A model generated the notes under the pieces. The model made no database searches. It was not told the origin of the DNA and saw only the letters and a list, made by a program, of their open reading frames with translations. Position numbers and translations under genes: made by a program. Shown piece after piece: positions 1 through 8,749 of a stretch of DNA of 64,000 nucleotides. Source of the stretch: Loktanella salsilacus (GTDB taxonomy: Bacteria; Pseudomonadota; Alphaproteobacteria; Rhodobacterales; Rhodobacteraceae); the NCBI RefSeq assembly GCF_900114485.1, contig NZ_FOTF01000007.1, positions 1 to 64,000 of the forward strand, given 5' to 3'. Position 1 is the stretch's first letter, and the number at the start of each line of letters is the position of its first letter.

Positions 1-117
1 GAGGCTTGGATCCTCATCGCACACATCAGACGCGTCACACGGCATCTCGCAAGGGATTGAGAAGGTGCAGTTAGTTTTGAATCAGACTCTCAGACGCCGG
101 GCAACGAGCTTATCCTG

Positions 118-1527
118 ATGCCAACGCTTATGGTTGCGATCGGTCTACTCGTCTCGATTGCCGCAGCTTGGCGGTCCCTGCGCGGCGGTCCGGCCTACCA
201 ATTCGCCGCCGCCTTCGCAGCGCTCTTTGCTCCGGTTCTGGCAGTCATCATCGAGGTCCAGTGGCAGCCGGCGCATTCCATAGGAGCATATCCTTGGGCC
301 CTGCACGCTATGGTTATCGGCGCGGCTATGGTGCTGATTGCTTATCGGTTTGCACGGCAGGACGGCCCTGAAGACAGAAGTCGGGTTTCCCTTGCTGTTC
401 TTTCCGCATTGGCCTGTATCGCGTTTGGTATGGTGGTGATCCTGACATCTGCCGCACTAACGATCGCCTTGGCGGTTACGGTCGTCGCTGCAGCTTGGCT
501 TGATCGGCAGTATAGCCTGCCGCTGATGGGCACCTATATCCTCGCCGGCGTTGCAACCATCGGCTACCGGCTCGTCGCCGATCCCGGACTAGGTTGGGCA
601 TTGGATGCGCCCATCATGGAAGTGCTGCCGACCTATCTTATCGCATTCACCGCTTTTGCCGTGTCGTGGGTTTTCATGACATTCATCAACCGTCCGCGGT
701 CAGAGGTCATTTTGGAAAGCGCGTCCATCTCATCGTTTGGGCTGCTGCTATCCGTGGCACTGTATCGCTTTTTGCTGCATTGGACCGGCTTACCCAGCGC
801 CGGTGAAAGCCACTGGGCGGCAGGTATTGATACAGCGATCTGGATTGTGCTTGGCTTGGCTCAATTGCGCCGCTTGCAGCTTGGCGGGCCGCTGCGGTCG
901 GTGAGGATCGGCATGGCGGTGATCTTTTTCACTATCGCCTTCATCCGGTTCGCCGTCGCGCTGGTATTCTCAAACCCTATATCTGTTTACATAGATGATC
1001 AGGTCATTGGACCGGTCCTGTTGAACACATTGATGCCCGCTTACTTGCTTCCCGCCCTGGCTTTTCTGCTGGGTGCGATATGGCTTAGGGATCTGCAAAG
1101 CGTCCTCAGGAAGGCTCTGATGATACTCGCGGGCGCCGTGGCGACCTTCTGGCTGACAATGACGATTAGGCACGGCTGGCGCGGGGCGGAGGATATGGCT
1201 TCTGTCAGCGCAAGTCAGGGCGAGCTTTACACCTATACCGTGGCAATCATGATTGTCGGGGCGGCCGCATTCTATCAGTCCCTTGCCCGAAGGAGCGTAA
1301 AGCTACGCAGAGCTGGCTTGATCATCATCGGACTTGCTGTCGCCAAGGTCTTCTTCATCGACATCGGTGAACTGGATGGACTGACACGTGTGTTCGCGCT
1401 GCTTTTCCTAGGCCTGACATTAGCCGCGCTCGCATGGCTGAACCGCTGGGCAAACGGCCACGATCCGCAGTTGAAGCATCAGCCCGATGATAAGGAGCCT
1501 GCTGATACCTCTGACCGGAGCCCCTAA
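118..1527 (+). CDS. DUF2339-type polytopic membrane protein, N-terminally short
   Basis: The 469-residue product is almost entirely hydrophobic helices, about a dozen, and ends with the pattern that closes DUF2339 proteins (a KVFFIDIGELDGLTR-like stretch followed by a last helix). Members of that family are usually about twice this long, so the N-terminal half is missing. An in-frame TGA lies at 58-60; the frame is open on both sides of it, and no convincing ribosome site precedes the ATG at 118. It is therefore either a truncated gene or the 3' piece of a disrupted one. The last codons run into a sequence that looks like an insertion-sequence end. Function is unknown; the family is annotated only as membrane proteins. 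Family assignment is from recalled pattern and is fairly, not fully, certain. Confidence 0.6.
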   Translation: MPTLMVAIGLLVSIAAAWRSLRGGPAYQFAAAFAALFAPVLAVIIEVQWQPAHSIGAYPWALHAMVIGAAMVLIAYRFARQDGPEDRSRVSLAVLSALACIAFGMVVILTSAALTIALAVTVVAAAWLDRQYSLPLMGTYILAGVATIGYRLVADPGLGWALDAPIMEVLPTYLIAFTAFAVSWVFMTFINRPRSEVILESASISSFGLLLSVALYRFLLHWTGLPSAGESHWAAGIDTAIWIVLGLAQLRRLQLGGPLRSVRIGMAVIFFTIAFIRFAVALVFSNPISVYIDDQVIGPVLLNTLMPAYLLPALAFLLGAIWLRDLQSVLRKALMILAGAVATFWLTMTIRHGWRGAEDMASVSASQGELYTYTVAIMIVGAAAFYQSLARRSVKLRRAGLIIIGLAVAKVFFIDIGELDGLTRVFALLFLGLTLAALAWLNRWANGHDPQLKHQPDDKEPADTSDRSP

Positions 1528-1676
1528 AACGCCTCCGATCTTGTGTAGAGTCCGTCCAACAAGGGGACGGACAATTGAAGGCACGATTTTACGGACGAAC
1601 AGATCAACGCGGTGATCAAGGAACAGGACGCTTTAGCGAAGTCCGCCGATCTATGCCGACAGCAACTTATCAAAAC
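1512..1676 (+). mobile_element. IS3-family remnant (terminal repeat and start of orfA)
   Basis: From 1512 the sequence TGACCGGAGCCCCTAAAA resembles the CCCC/AAA-rich ends of IS3-family elements. From 1591 the frame reads TDEQINAVIKEQ and continues through a DLCR motif, which matches the helix-turn-helix start of IS3 OrfA proteins. The expected beginning (MKARFT) is present only after removing one T from the run at 1587-1590 and another at 1575, so the frame is broken. Homology stops at the 3' end of the tRNA gene at 1677, with no orfB and no second terminus. It is a dead fragment about 165 bases long. Confidence 0.55.
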
Positions 1677-1753
1677 TGGCGATCCCGGAAGGAATCGAAC
1701 CCTCAACCTGCCGATTAGAAGTCGGCTGCTCTATCCAGTTGAGCTACGGGACC
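1677..1753 (-). tRNA. tRNA-Arg (anticodon UCU)
   Basis: Read on the minus strand the gene starts GGTCCCG and its acceptor arm pairs with CGGGATC (one G-U), followed by discriminator G and an encoded CCA at 1677-1679. The D arm is GCTC...GAGC, the anticodon stem GCCGA/TCGGC encloses the loop CTTCTAA with anticodon TCT, and the T arm carries TTCGATT between GAGGG and CCTTC. It therefore reads AGA. The 3' end directly abuts the insertion-sequence remnant. Confidence 0.95.
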
Positions 1754-1921
1754 GCACAGGCGTGTTTTGCGGGGTTGGCGGGCACTTGGCAAGCGGGTTG
1801 CGCGTTAAAGCGCGGCAAAACCGGAATTTCCCGGCCAGATCGCAGCATTCTTAGGGCAGGCCCCGTGACACTTGATCGCGGGACACGGTATGAGGGCGCA
1901 ACAATTATGAAAGGTGCCCCC

Positions 1922-2767
1922 ATGCGTCATATCTTGCTTGGTCTGCTTGTCCTGTCCGCGCAGCCGCTTGCGGCGCAGACGCTATACTTTTCGGCGATTC
2001 CTGACGATGACGAATCCCGTCTGGTCGAACGCTTTGGCGCGGTGGCGGGTTATCTGTCGGACGCGCTGGACGTTGACGTGCAGTATGTGCCGGTCAAAAG
2101 CTACGCCGCGGCCGTCACCGCCTTTGCGAATGATCAAATCCAGCTCGGCTGGTTCGGCGGGTTGTCCGGCGTGCAGGCGCGTATTGCAGTGCCGGAATCC
2201 CACGCGATTGCGCAAGGCGCAGAGGACGAGGCCTTCGTCACCTATTTCATCGCCAATAAGGACACCGGCCTGACGCTGGACCCCGCGTTCCCCGATCTGG
2301 CAGGACGCAGCTTTACCTTCGGCGCTGAAACCTCGACCTCTGGCCGGTTGATGCCGGAATTTTACATCCGTGCAGAGTCGGGCCAAGCGCCAGAAGAGCT
2401 CTTCTCCAACGTCGGATTCTCTGGCGATCACGGGCAGACGCTGCGTCTGGTGGCATCGGGCGCTTACGAGATCGGCGCGCTGAACTATTCCGTCTATGAC
2501 ACTGCGGTCGCTGATATGACGCCAGAGGCTGCGGCGACCACGATCATCTGGGAAACGCCGCCTTATCCCGACTATAACTGGACGATCCGCGGCGATGTCG
2601 ATGCCACCTTTGGCGCGGGCTTTGCGGACAAGGTGCAGGCTGCTTTGATCGGTATGGACGATCCAGTGCTGCTCGAATCCTTTCCGCGCAGCGCCTTTAT
2701 CGCAGCCGATGATGCGCTGTATCAGCCCATCGTTGATACGGCGCGTGCGCTGGATCTGATCGACTGA
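1922..2767 (+). CDS. Periplasmic substrate-binding protein, PhnD-like (putative selenate/phosphonate type)
   Basis: The 281-residue product has a signal peptide (MRHILLGLLVLSAQPLAAQ) and a PhnD-type fold: the YVPVKSYAAAVTAF and LGWFGGLSGVQAR stretches and the STSGRLMPEFYIR loop are hallmarks of the subgroup annotated as putative selenate ABC transporter binding proteins. It would capture an oxyanion in the periplasm and hand it to the permease. The ATG at 1922 is preferred because AAAGG lies about 8 bases upstream; an in-frame ATG at 1907 would add five residues. Its stop overlaps the start of the ATPase gene. Substrate is inferred from family memory only; phosphonate or phosphite are alternatives. 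Confidence 0.8.
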   Translation: MRHILLGLLVLSAQPLAAQTLYFSAIPDDDESRLVERFGAVAGYLSDALDVDVQYVPVKSYAAAVTAFANDQIQLGWFGGLSGVQARIAVPESHAIAQGAEDEAFVTYFIANKDTGLTLDPAFPDLAGRSFTFGAETSTSGRLMPEFYIRAESGQAPEELFSNVGFSGDHGQTLRLVASGAYEIGALNYSVYDTAVADMTPEAAATTIIWETPPYPDYNWTIRGDVDATFGAGFADKVQAALIGMDDPVLLESFPRSAFIAADDALYQPIVDTARALDLID

Positions 2768-3426
2768 TGCCACAGCCGCTGGTCACGCTGACGGGCGAAA
2801 GCCTTGGGTGGGGTGGCCAGCTGGCTCTGCACGATGTGTCCTTGCAGATTGCGCCGGGCGAGCGGATTGCCATTCTGGGGCGCAGCGGCGCGGGCAAAAG
2901 CACGCTGCTGACTGCGCTGCACGACCGGGCGCAGGTGCGGCTGGCGCTGGTGCCGCAGGACCACGGGCTGATCGGGGCGCTGTCGGTATTTCACAACGTC
3001 TGGATGGGCGTGCTGGATGATCACGGCACCGCCCGCAACCTGCGCACGCTGATTTGGCCGAATGCTGATGAACGCGGACGGGTTGCGCAGGTCCTTGGCG
3101 TTGTCGGCCTTGATGATCTGGGGCGACGGCCCGTGTCGCAACTGTCCGGCGGGCAGCGACAGCGGGTCGCGCTGGCCCGCGCCTTGCTGCGCGGCGGGGC
3201 GCTGGTGCTGGGGGACGAACCTGTGACGGCGCTGGACCCCGAACAAGGCGCGGCCTTGCTCGATCATCTGCTGGGGGCCTTTCCGACCAGCGTGCTGGTG
3301 CTGCATGACGTGGACCAAGCCTTGCGGGTCGCGACGCGGATTATCGGTCTGCGGCAGGGCCGGGTTGCCGTGGATGCGCCTGCTTCTGATCTAAGCGCAG
3401 ACGATCTGCTACAGCTTTACCGATGA
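2767..3426 (+). CDS. ABC transporter ATP-binding protein, PhnC-like
   Basis: This 219-residue ATPase powers the importer encoded on either side. Walker A (GRSGAGKS, residues 38-45), the Q-loop region (LVPQDHGLIG), the signature LSGGQRQR starting at residue 126, Walker B with D150-E151, and the H-loop histidine at residue 180 are all intact. It is compact, with no regulatory extension. The ATG shares its A with the stop of the binding-protein gene, and its own stop overlaps the permease start by four bases, so the three genes form one translationally coupled operon. Confidence 0.9.
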   Translation: MPQPLVTLTGESLGWGGQLALHDVSLQIAPGERIAILGRSGAGKSTLLTALHDRAQVRLALVPQDHGLIGALSVFHNVWMGVLDDHGTARNLRTLIWPNADERGRVAQVLGVVGLDDLGRRPVSQLSGGQRQRVALARALLRGGALVLGDEPVTALDPEQGAALLDHLLGAFPTSVLVLHDVDQALRVATRIIGLRQGRVAVDAPASDLSADDLLQLYR

Positions 3427-4898
3427 TCTTGCAGCGGCGTCATGTGCTGGCGGGCTTTGCCGCGCTCACCCTTATGGCCCTTTGGTTCGCCGACCTTGGC
3501 GCGATGCGTCCTGACCCTTGGATGACGCTTCGCGCGATTGGGCAGGGTATCCTGCATCCTGATTTTTCCGATATCGCGGGTCTGCTGCGGGCGACCGGGC
3601 TGACGGTTGCCTTTGCCTTTTGCGGCGTTGGTCTGGGGGCTGTGCTGGGCCTGCTGCTGGCCCCATTTTATGGCCGCGCCGCCGTGCGCCTGACCTGCAT
3701 CGCGGTGCGATCCGTGCACGAGCTGTTCTGGGCCCTTCTGCTGCTGGGCCTGACGGGGCTGTCGCCCCTGACCGGCGTGCTGGCCATCGGGCTGCCCTAT
3801 GCGGGCATCTTCGCCAAAGTCTTCTCTGAATATCTAGAGGACGCCGCCGCCAGCGCGCCTCTGAGCCGCCGCTTGCCGCGCCTGACGGCGCTACTGTGGG
3901 TCCGGTTGCCGCAGGCGTTGCCGCAGATGCGGACCTATACGCTGTATCGCCTGGAATGCGGTCTGCGCTCGTCCGCTGTGCTGGGGTTTATCGGGTTGCC
4001 GACCTTGGGCTTTCAGTTGGAAACCGCGTTCAAGCAGGCGCAGTACGGCCAAGCCGCCGCGGTGCTGGCGCTGTTCCTCGCGCTGATCTTGCCGCTGCGC
4101 TTTTGGGTGATCTGGCGGCTGGTGCCGCTGATGCTCGCGGCCTCTGCCACGGCGCTGATCTGGTTGCCGACGCCGCCGATGGGGCAGGGCGCGCTGATGC
4201 GTTTCTTAACAGGCATTGTGCCAAGCCCGCTGCGCACTGGGGCCGATTGGGGCGGCTGGCTTGATAAGGTGCTTCTGCAACAAGCGCTGCCCGGTAGCAT
4301 CGACACGCTGATCTTGTCGCAAATCGCGCTGGCGGCGGCGGCGCTGATCGCGGCTGTGGCCTTTCCGGCGATCGTGCCCAGCGTCGTGGGCCGGGCGGGT
4401 GCCGTGATCGGCCATGGCGTGCTGGTCGTGCTACGATCAATTCCGGATTACATGCTGGCCTTTGTGCTGCTGCAAGTGCTGGGCCCGTCGATGCTGCCCG
4501 CCATTCTGGCGCTTGGCCTGCACAACGGCGCGATCATTGCCCACCTGCTGGGCCGTCAAGCGGCGAGCCTGCCGCAGCGCACCGGCGCGCCGCGCGGCGT
4601 GACGCTGTGGGCGTGGGATCTGTTCCCCCGCCTGTCCCCCGCCTTTTGGGCGCTGTGTCTGTATAGGTGGGAGATTATTTTGCGCGACAGTGCCATCATG
4701 GGCCTGCTTGGGATCGGCACGCTGGGCTTTTATATTCAAAGCAACGTGCAGACCCTGCGCATGGACCGGGTCGTTGCGCTACTCGTCGTGTCGGCCTTGC
4801 TGACGCTGCTGATCGACACCCTTTCACGCCGCCTGCGCCGCGCCATGCGCGACGGCCCGCCCCTGCGGATCGAGGCGTCCCGCTGCCTCGCGACATAG
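3423..4898 (+). CDS. ABC transporter permease, two fused PhnE-like domains
   Basis: The 491-residue inner-membrane protein contains two copies of the binding-protein-dependent permease fold. Each half ends in the cytoplasmic coupling pattern: LRSSAVLGFIGLPTLGF in the first and LRDSAIMGLLGIGTLGF in the second. Most phosphonate importers use two PhnE chains or a homodimer; here one chain supplies both. Roughly ten to twelve membrane helices are visible. It is the last gene of the three-gene importer operon, followed after 64 bases by a copper ATPase that is probably separate. Confidence 0.88.
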   Translation: MILQRRHVLAGFAALTLMALWFADLGAMRPDPWMTLRAIGQGILHPDFSDIAGLLRATGLTVAFAFCGVGLGAVLGLLLAPFYGRAAVRLTCIAVRSVHELFWALLLLGLTGLSPLTGVLAIGLPYAGIFAKVFSEYLEDAAASAPLSRRLPRLTALLWVRLPQALPQMRTYTLYRLECGLRSSAVLGFIGLPTLGFQLETAFKQAQYGQAAAVLALFLALILPLRFWVIWRLVPLMLAASATALIWLPTPPMGQGALMRFLTGIVPSPLRTGADWGGWLDKVLLQQALPGSIDTLILSQIALAAAALIAAVAFPAIVPSVVGRAGAVIGHGVLVVLRSIPDYMLAFVLLQVLGPSMLPAILALGLHNGAIIAHLLGRQAASLPQRTGAPRGVTLWAWDLFPRLSPAFWALCLYRWEIILRDSAIMGLLGIGTLGFYIQSNVQTLRMDRVVALLVVSALLTLLIDTLSRRLRRAMRDGPPLRIEASRCLAT

Positions 4899-4962
4899 GC
4901 GTCCCTTGACGTCCGCGCCTTGCGGGCTTTCATAGAGTGTATTCCAAACCAGAGCCTGCATC

Positions 4963-7401
4963 ATGGCCACCACCACCACCGATCTGACATTTGATGTCAC
5001 CGGCATGTCCTGCGCCGCCTGCGCTGGCCGGGCAGAGCGTGCCTTGGCCGCCGTGCCCGGCGCACAGGACGCGCGCGTTAACTTTGCGACGGGACAGGCG
5101 CGGCTGTCGCTGGACGGGGCATCGCTGACGGACGTCACGCAGGCACTGACGCGCGCGGGCTATCCCGCCGCCACCACCGTGATGCAGATCGAAGTGGACG
5201 GCATGACCTGCGCGTCCTGCGCTGGCGCGGTCGAACGCACCTTGGCCAAGGCCCCCGGCGTGTTGGACGCGCAGGTCAATCTGGCCACCCGCCGCGCCAC
5301 CGTGACGGCGCTGGTTGGGGCGGTCACTGCGCAGGACTTGGCGCAGCGTGTCACCGACAATACCAGCTATACCGCCAGCGCCGAACCTTCCGCCCCGCAA
5401 GAGGATCGCACAGCGGCAGAGCAACACGCCTTGGGCCGCGACACGGCGATTGCCGCCGCACTGACCCTGCCGGTTTTCATCATGGAAATGGGCGGCCACG
5501 TGATCCCCGGCATGGCCGCGGCCATCGACGGCAGCATTGGGCGCACCGCGTCGTGGCTCATCCAGTTCGTGCTGGTGACCCTTGTGCTGATCGGTCCGGG
5601 CCGCCGGTTCTTTGTCCACGGCATCCCGTCCTTGCTGCGCGGCGCGCCAGAGATGAACGCCCTTGTCGCCCTTGGCGCAGCCGCCGCGTGGACCTATTCC
5701 ACCGTCGCCCTCTTCGCGCCCGGCCTGCTGCCCGCAGGCACGCAGGCCGTTTATTTCGAGGCAGCCGCCGTCATCGTCACCCTGATCCTGCTGGGCCGCT
5801 GGCTAGAGGCGCGGGCGCGGGGCCGGGCAGGCGCTGCGATCCGGTCGCTGGCCGGGCTGCGGCCGCAGTCGGCGCAGGTGGAACGTGACGGGGTCGCGAC
5901 CGAAATCGCCACGGATGCGATCGTCGTCGGCGACATTGTGATCGTCCGGCCCGGAGAGCGTTTGCCCGTCGACGGCACCGTCTTGACCGGCTCCGGCTGG
6001 GTCGATGAAAGCATGATCACCGGAGAGCCCGCGCCCGTGGAAAAGAAGCCCGGTCGCAGCGTGACAGGCGGTACCGTGAACGGCGAATCCGCCTTGCGGG
6101 TGCGGGCGCAGGCTGTGGGCGCGCAGACGGTTTTGGCCGGGATCGTGCGGCTGGTGCAGGACGCGCAGGGTGCAAAGCTGCCCATTCAGGCACTGGCCGA
6201 CCGCGTCGTGCGCTGGTTCGTACCGGCTGTTCTGGTGGTCGCAGCCTTGACCGTGGCGGCTTGGCTGGTGTTTGGCCCCACGCCCGCATTGACCTATGCG
6301 CTGGTCGCTGGTGTGTCGGTCCTGATCATTGCCTGCCCCTGCGCCATGGGGCTGGCCACGCCGGTCAGCGTCATGGTCGGCACGGGCCGGGCTGCGGATC
6401 TGGGCGTGCTCTTTCGCCGGGGCGATGCCTTGCAGCGCCTGTCGGATGCGACCGTGATTGCCTTTGATAAGACCGGAACGCTGACCCTTGGCGCGTCGGA
6501 TTTGACCGCCTTGACTGTGGCCCCCGGACAGGACGAAGGCCGCGTGCTTGCGCAGATCGCAGCGGTAGAGGGCGCGTCAGAGCATCCCTTGGCCCGCGCC
6601 ATCGTGAAGGCCGCAAAGGCGCGGGGGCTTACCGTTCCCGCCGCGACGCAGGTCACGGCCCTGACTGGCATGGGCGTGCGCGGCGTGGTGGACGGCGCGG
6701 TTGTGTTCGTCGGCGCGCCGCGTCTGATGGTGCAAGAGGGGATCGATATCAGCGCTTTGCGTCAGGCAGCAGATCAGATCGCGGCCTCGGCGCAGACGCC
6801 CGTTTTCGCCGTGATCGACGGTATGGCGGTTGCAGTGCTAGGCCTGTCCGATCCGGTCAAACCGAACGCCGCCAAAACCATCGCCGCCCTAAAAGCGCGG
6901 GGCTTGCGCACGGCCTTGATCACAGGCGACGCGCAAAGCGTGGCGGATGCGGTCGGGGCCAGCCTTGGGATTGATACCGTCGTGGCAGAGGTACGGCCCG
7001 AGGGCAAAGTCGCAGCGTTGGACGATCTGCGCCGCGCAGGGGACACGCTGGTCTTTGTGGGCGATGGCATCAACGACGCGCCCGCCTTGGCCGCCGCTGA
7101 CGTTGGCATCGCAGTGGGCACGGGCACGGATGTGGCGATTGAAACGGCGGACGTGGTGCTGATGTCGGGCGATTTGGCTGGCGTGGGGACCGCGCTGAAC
7201 TTGTCGCGCGCAACCCTGCGGAATATCCGGCAGAACCTGTTCTGGGCCTTTGCCTATAACGTCGCGCTGATCCCGGTTGCGGCAGGCGCGCTGTATCCGT
7301 TCACAGGCATGATGCTGTCGCCAATGCTGGCCGCCGGCGCGATGGCGGCGTCCAGCGTGCTTGTGGTGTCCAACGCGCTGCGCCTGCGCCGCGCTGGCTA
7401 A
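4963..7401 (+). CDS. copA: Cu(+)-exporting P1B-type ATPase
   Basis: This 812-residue pump exports cuprous ions from the cytoplasm at the expense of ATP. Two N-terminal heavy-metal domains carry C17-x-x-C20 and C83-x-x-C86. The core has the actuator TGE at 353-355, the membrane metal site CPC at 458-460, the phosphorylated D502 in DKTGTLT, the H541-P542 pair and GDGIND from residue 700. This is the classic P1B-1 arrangement. The CPC is followed by AMG, which is common in the family. No CueR-type regulator is adjacent. The stop codon takes part in a palindrome with the stop of the convergent rpe gene. Confidence 0.95.
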   Translation: MATTTTDLTFDVTGMSCAACAGRAERALAAVPGAQDARVNFATGQARLSLDGASLTDVTQALTRAGYPAATTVMQIEVDGMTCASCAGAVERTLAKAPGVLDAQVNLATRRATVTALVGAVTAQDLAQRVTDNTSYTASAEPSAPQEDRTAAEQHALGRDTAIAAALTLPVFIMEMGGHVIPGMAAAIDGSIGRTASWLIQFVLVTLVLIGPGRRFFVHGIPSLLRGAPEMNALVALGAAAAWTYSTVALFAPGLLPAGTQAVYFEAAAVIVTLILLGRWLEARARGRAGAAIRSLAGLRPQSAQVERDGVATEIATDAIVVGDIVIVRPGERLPVDGTVLTGSGWVDESMITGEPAPVEKKPGRSVTGGTVNGESALRVRAQAVGAQTVLAGIVRLVQDAQGAKLPIQALADRVVRWFVPAVLVVAALTVAAWLVFGPTPALTYALVAGVSVLIIACPCAMGLATPVSVMVGTGRAADLGVLFRRGDALQRLSDATVIAFDKTGTLTLGASDLTALTVAPGQDEGRVLAQIAAVEGASEHPLARAIVKAAKARGLTVPAATQVTALTGMGVRGVVDGAVVFVGAPRLMVQEGIDISALRQAADQIAASAQTPVFAVIDGMAVAVLGLSDPVKPNAAKTIAALKARGLRTALITGDAQSVADAVGASLGIDTVVAEVRPEGKVAALDDLRRAGDTLVFVGDGINDAPALAAADVGIAVGTGTDVAIETADVVLMSGDLAGVGTALNLSRATLRNIRQNLFWAFAYNVALIPVAAGALYPFTGMMLSPMLAAGAMAASSVLVVSNALRLRRAG

Positions 7402-7413
7402 ACCTTAGCCAGC
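7393..7413. terminator. Palindrome built from the last codons of copA and rpe
   Basis: The sequence GCTGGCTAA-ACC-TTAGCCAGC is a perfect 9-bp inverted repeat with a 3-base loop. Both convergent genes end in the codons Ala-Gly-stop, so the stem is their own coding 3' ends. No T tract follows on either strand, so termination is only inferred. Confidence 0.45.
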
Positions 7414-8085
7414 GACTGATTTACGGATCGCGGCCATGTTGGCACCGTAAACATCTGCCTTATCGACCGATCCACCCCGGAACACGGCAGAGCCCGCGAC
7501 CAGCACATCGGCCCCGGCCTCCACGACCAGTGGCGCCGTGACAGGGTCAACGCCGCCGTCGACCTGAATGTGGATGTCACGATCGCCAATCAGCTCTCGG
7601 ACGCGGCGGATTTTGGCGGTCATGTCGATAAACTTTTGCCCGCCAAAGCCGGGGTTCACGGTCATCACCAGCACCATGTCGGCGACGTCCATCAGGTCAG
7701 CGACGGCATCCGCCGGGGTGCCGGGGTTCAGGGCGACGCCAGCTTTCATGCCCGCGGCGCGGATCGCCTGCAGGGTGCGGTGGATATGAGGTCCAGCCTC
7801 GATATGGGCGGTCAGGATGTCGGCCCCGGCGTCGGCATAGGCGTCGATATAGGCATCCACCGGAGAGATCATCAGGTGCACGTCCATCACGGTTTTCACG
7901 TGCGGGCGGAAGGCTTTGACGGCGGGGGGGCCAAAGGTCAGGTTTGGCACAAAGTGGCCGTCCATCACGTCGATGTGGACCCAGTCAGCACCCTGCGCCT
8001 CGATCGCGCGGATTTCGCGGCCGAAGTCGGCAAAGTCTGCGGACAGGATCGAGGGGGCAATCTTGAGGCTGCGATCAAAGGTCAT
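7405..8085 (-). CDS. rpe: Ribulose-phosphate 3-epimerase
   Basis: The 226-residue TIM-barrel enzyme interconverts ribulose 5-phosphate and xylulose 5-phosphate in the pentose phosphate and Calvin routes. Visible signatures are [12 protein letters not shown] at the start, [33 protein letters not shown] and QVDGG, which supply the metal-binding and catalytic His/Asp residues. The ATG at 8085 is chosen because AGGAAAG lies a few bases upstream on the minus strand; an earlier in-frame start would add 17 unlikely residues. It is convergent with copA and divergent from the cupin gene. Confidence 0.95.
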   Translation of the reverse strand: MTFDRSLKIAPSILSADFADFGREIRAIEAQGADWVHIDVMDGHFVPNLTFGPPAVKAFRPHVKTVMDVHLMISPVDAYIDAYADAGADILTAHIEAGPHIHRTLQAIRAAGMKAGVALNPGTPADAVADLMDVADMVLVMTVNPGFGGQKFIDMTAKIRRVRELIGDRDIHIQVDGGVDPVTAPLVVEAGADVLVAGSAVFRGGSVDKADVYGANMAAIRKSVAG

Positions 8086-8209
8086 GGCGGCTTTCCTGTG
8101 GTCAAAAGGGCAGGGGCAAAGGGTGCGGCGCACCATCGTCCAAACACGGCGGCTTTACAACGGGGCGCGGCACGGCGGATGGTGGGGGATCACGCAAGGG
8201 AAAATTGCT

Positions 8210-8605
8210 ATGAAGATTACTGCCGCCGCCGATCTGATCGTAAAGCCCGCCAGTGCGGACTGGTTTACCGGGGACGTGACAATGTCGCCGCTATTCCACG
8301 ACGAGGCCCCGTCGCACGCAGCCGGGGCCCGGGTGACGTTCCAGCCGGGCGCGCGCACAAATTGGCACACTCATCCGCTGGGGCAGATCCTGATCGTGAC
8401 GGAGGGCGAAGGACGCGTGCAACGCGAGGGCGGTCCAGTGCAGGTCATTCGCGCCGGCGATGTAGTGCGGTTTGACCCCGGCGAGCGGCACTGGCACGGG
8501 GCTGCACCGGGCCTTGCCATGACGCATATCGCCATTCATGAGGCCGTTGATGGCAGTGCGGTGACCTGGGCGGAGCCTGTTGCAGAGGCAGATTACCTTA
8601 GCTGA
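8210..8605 (+). CDS. Small cupin-domain protein
   Basis: The 131-residue product is a single cupin barrel. Motif 1 is NWHTHPLGQILIVTEGEG and motif 2 is GDVVRFDPGERHWHG, giving the His-x-His, Glu and later His that usually bind a divalent metal. The family resembles carboxymuconolactone-decarboxylase-linked and mandelonitrile-lyase-like cupins of unknown substrate. The ATG at 8210 follows CAAGGGA with good spacing. It stands alone between rpe (divergent) and an alcohol dehydrogenase (convergent). The enzymatic role cannot be told from sequence. Confidence 0.8.
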   Translation: MKITAAADLIVKPASADWFTGDVTMSPLFHDEAPSHAAGARVTFQPGARTNWHTHPLGQILIVTEGEGRVQREGGPVQVIRAGDVVRFDPGERHWHGAAPGLAMTHIAIHEAVDGSAVTWAEPVAEADYLS

Positions 8606-8616
8606 CGGGAAAGCTT

Positions 8617-8641
8617 CGCCGGAGGCAGGATGCCTCCGGCG
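8617..8641. terminator. Hairpin between convergent cupin and alcohol dehydrogenase genes
   Basis: CGCCGGAGGCA-GGA-TGCCTCCGGCG forms a perfect 11-bp stem with a 3-base loop twelve bases after the cupin stop. It is followed by GGAGTTT. The right arm belongs to a short element that recurs at 40956. A bidirectional terminator is the likely role. Confidence 0.6.
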
Positions 8642-8648
8642 GGAGTTT
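8631..8648 (+). repeat. Dispersed element B, copy 1
   Basis: TGCCTCCGGCGGGAGT is shared with 40957-40972, both next to gene 3' ends. Here it forms half of the hairpin after the cupin gene. Confidence 0.5.
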
Positions 8649-8749
8649 AACGCGCCCGATGAAGGCGGCGTCGCGGCCTGTCGGGCGAGGCAAGGCGATA
8701 CAGTCAGGTGCCCCGCTTCAAGTATTTAAGAAAAAGCGAGGACAGGGCG

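Noticed and set aside
1739-1921. N-terminal extension of the PhnD-like protein to 1739
   Set aside because: It would run through the tRNA gene end and displace the signal peptide from the N-terminus.
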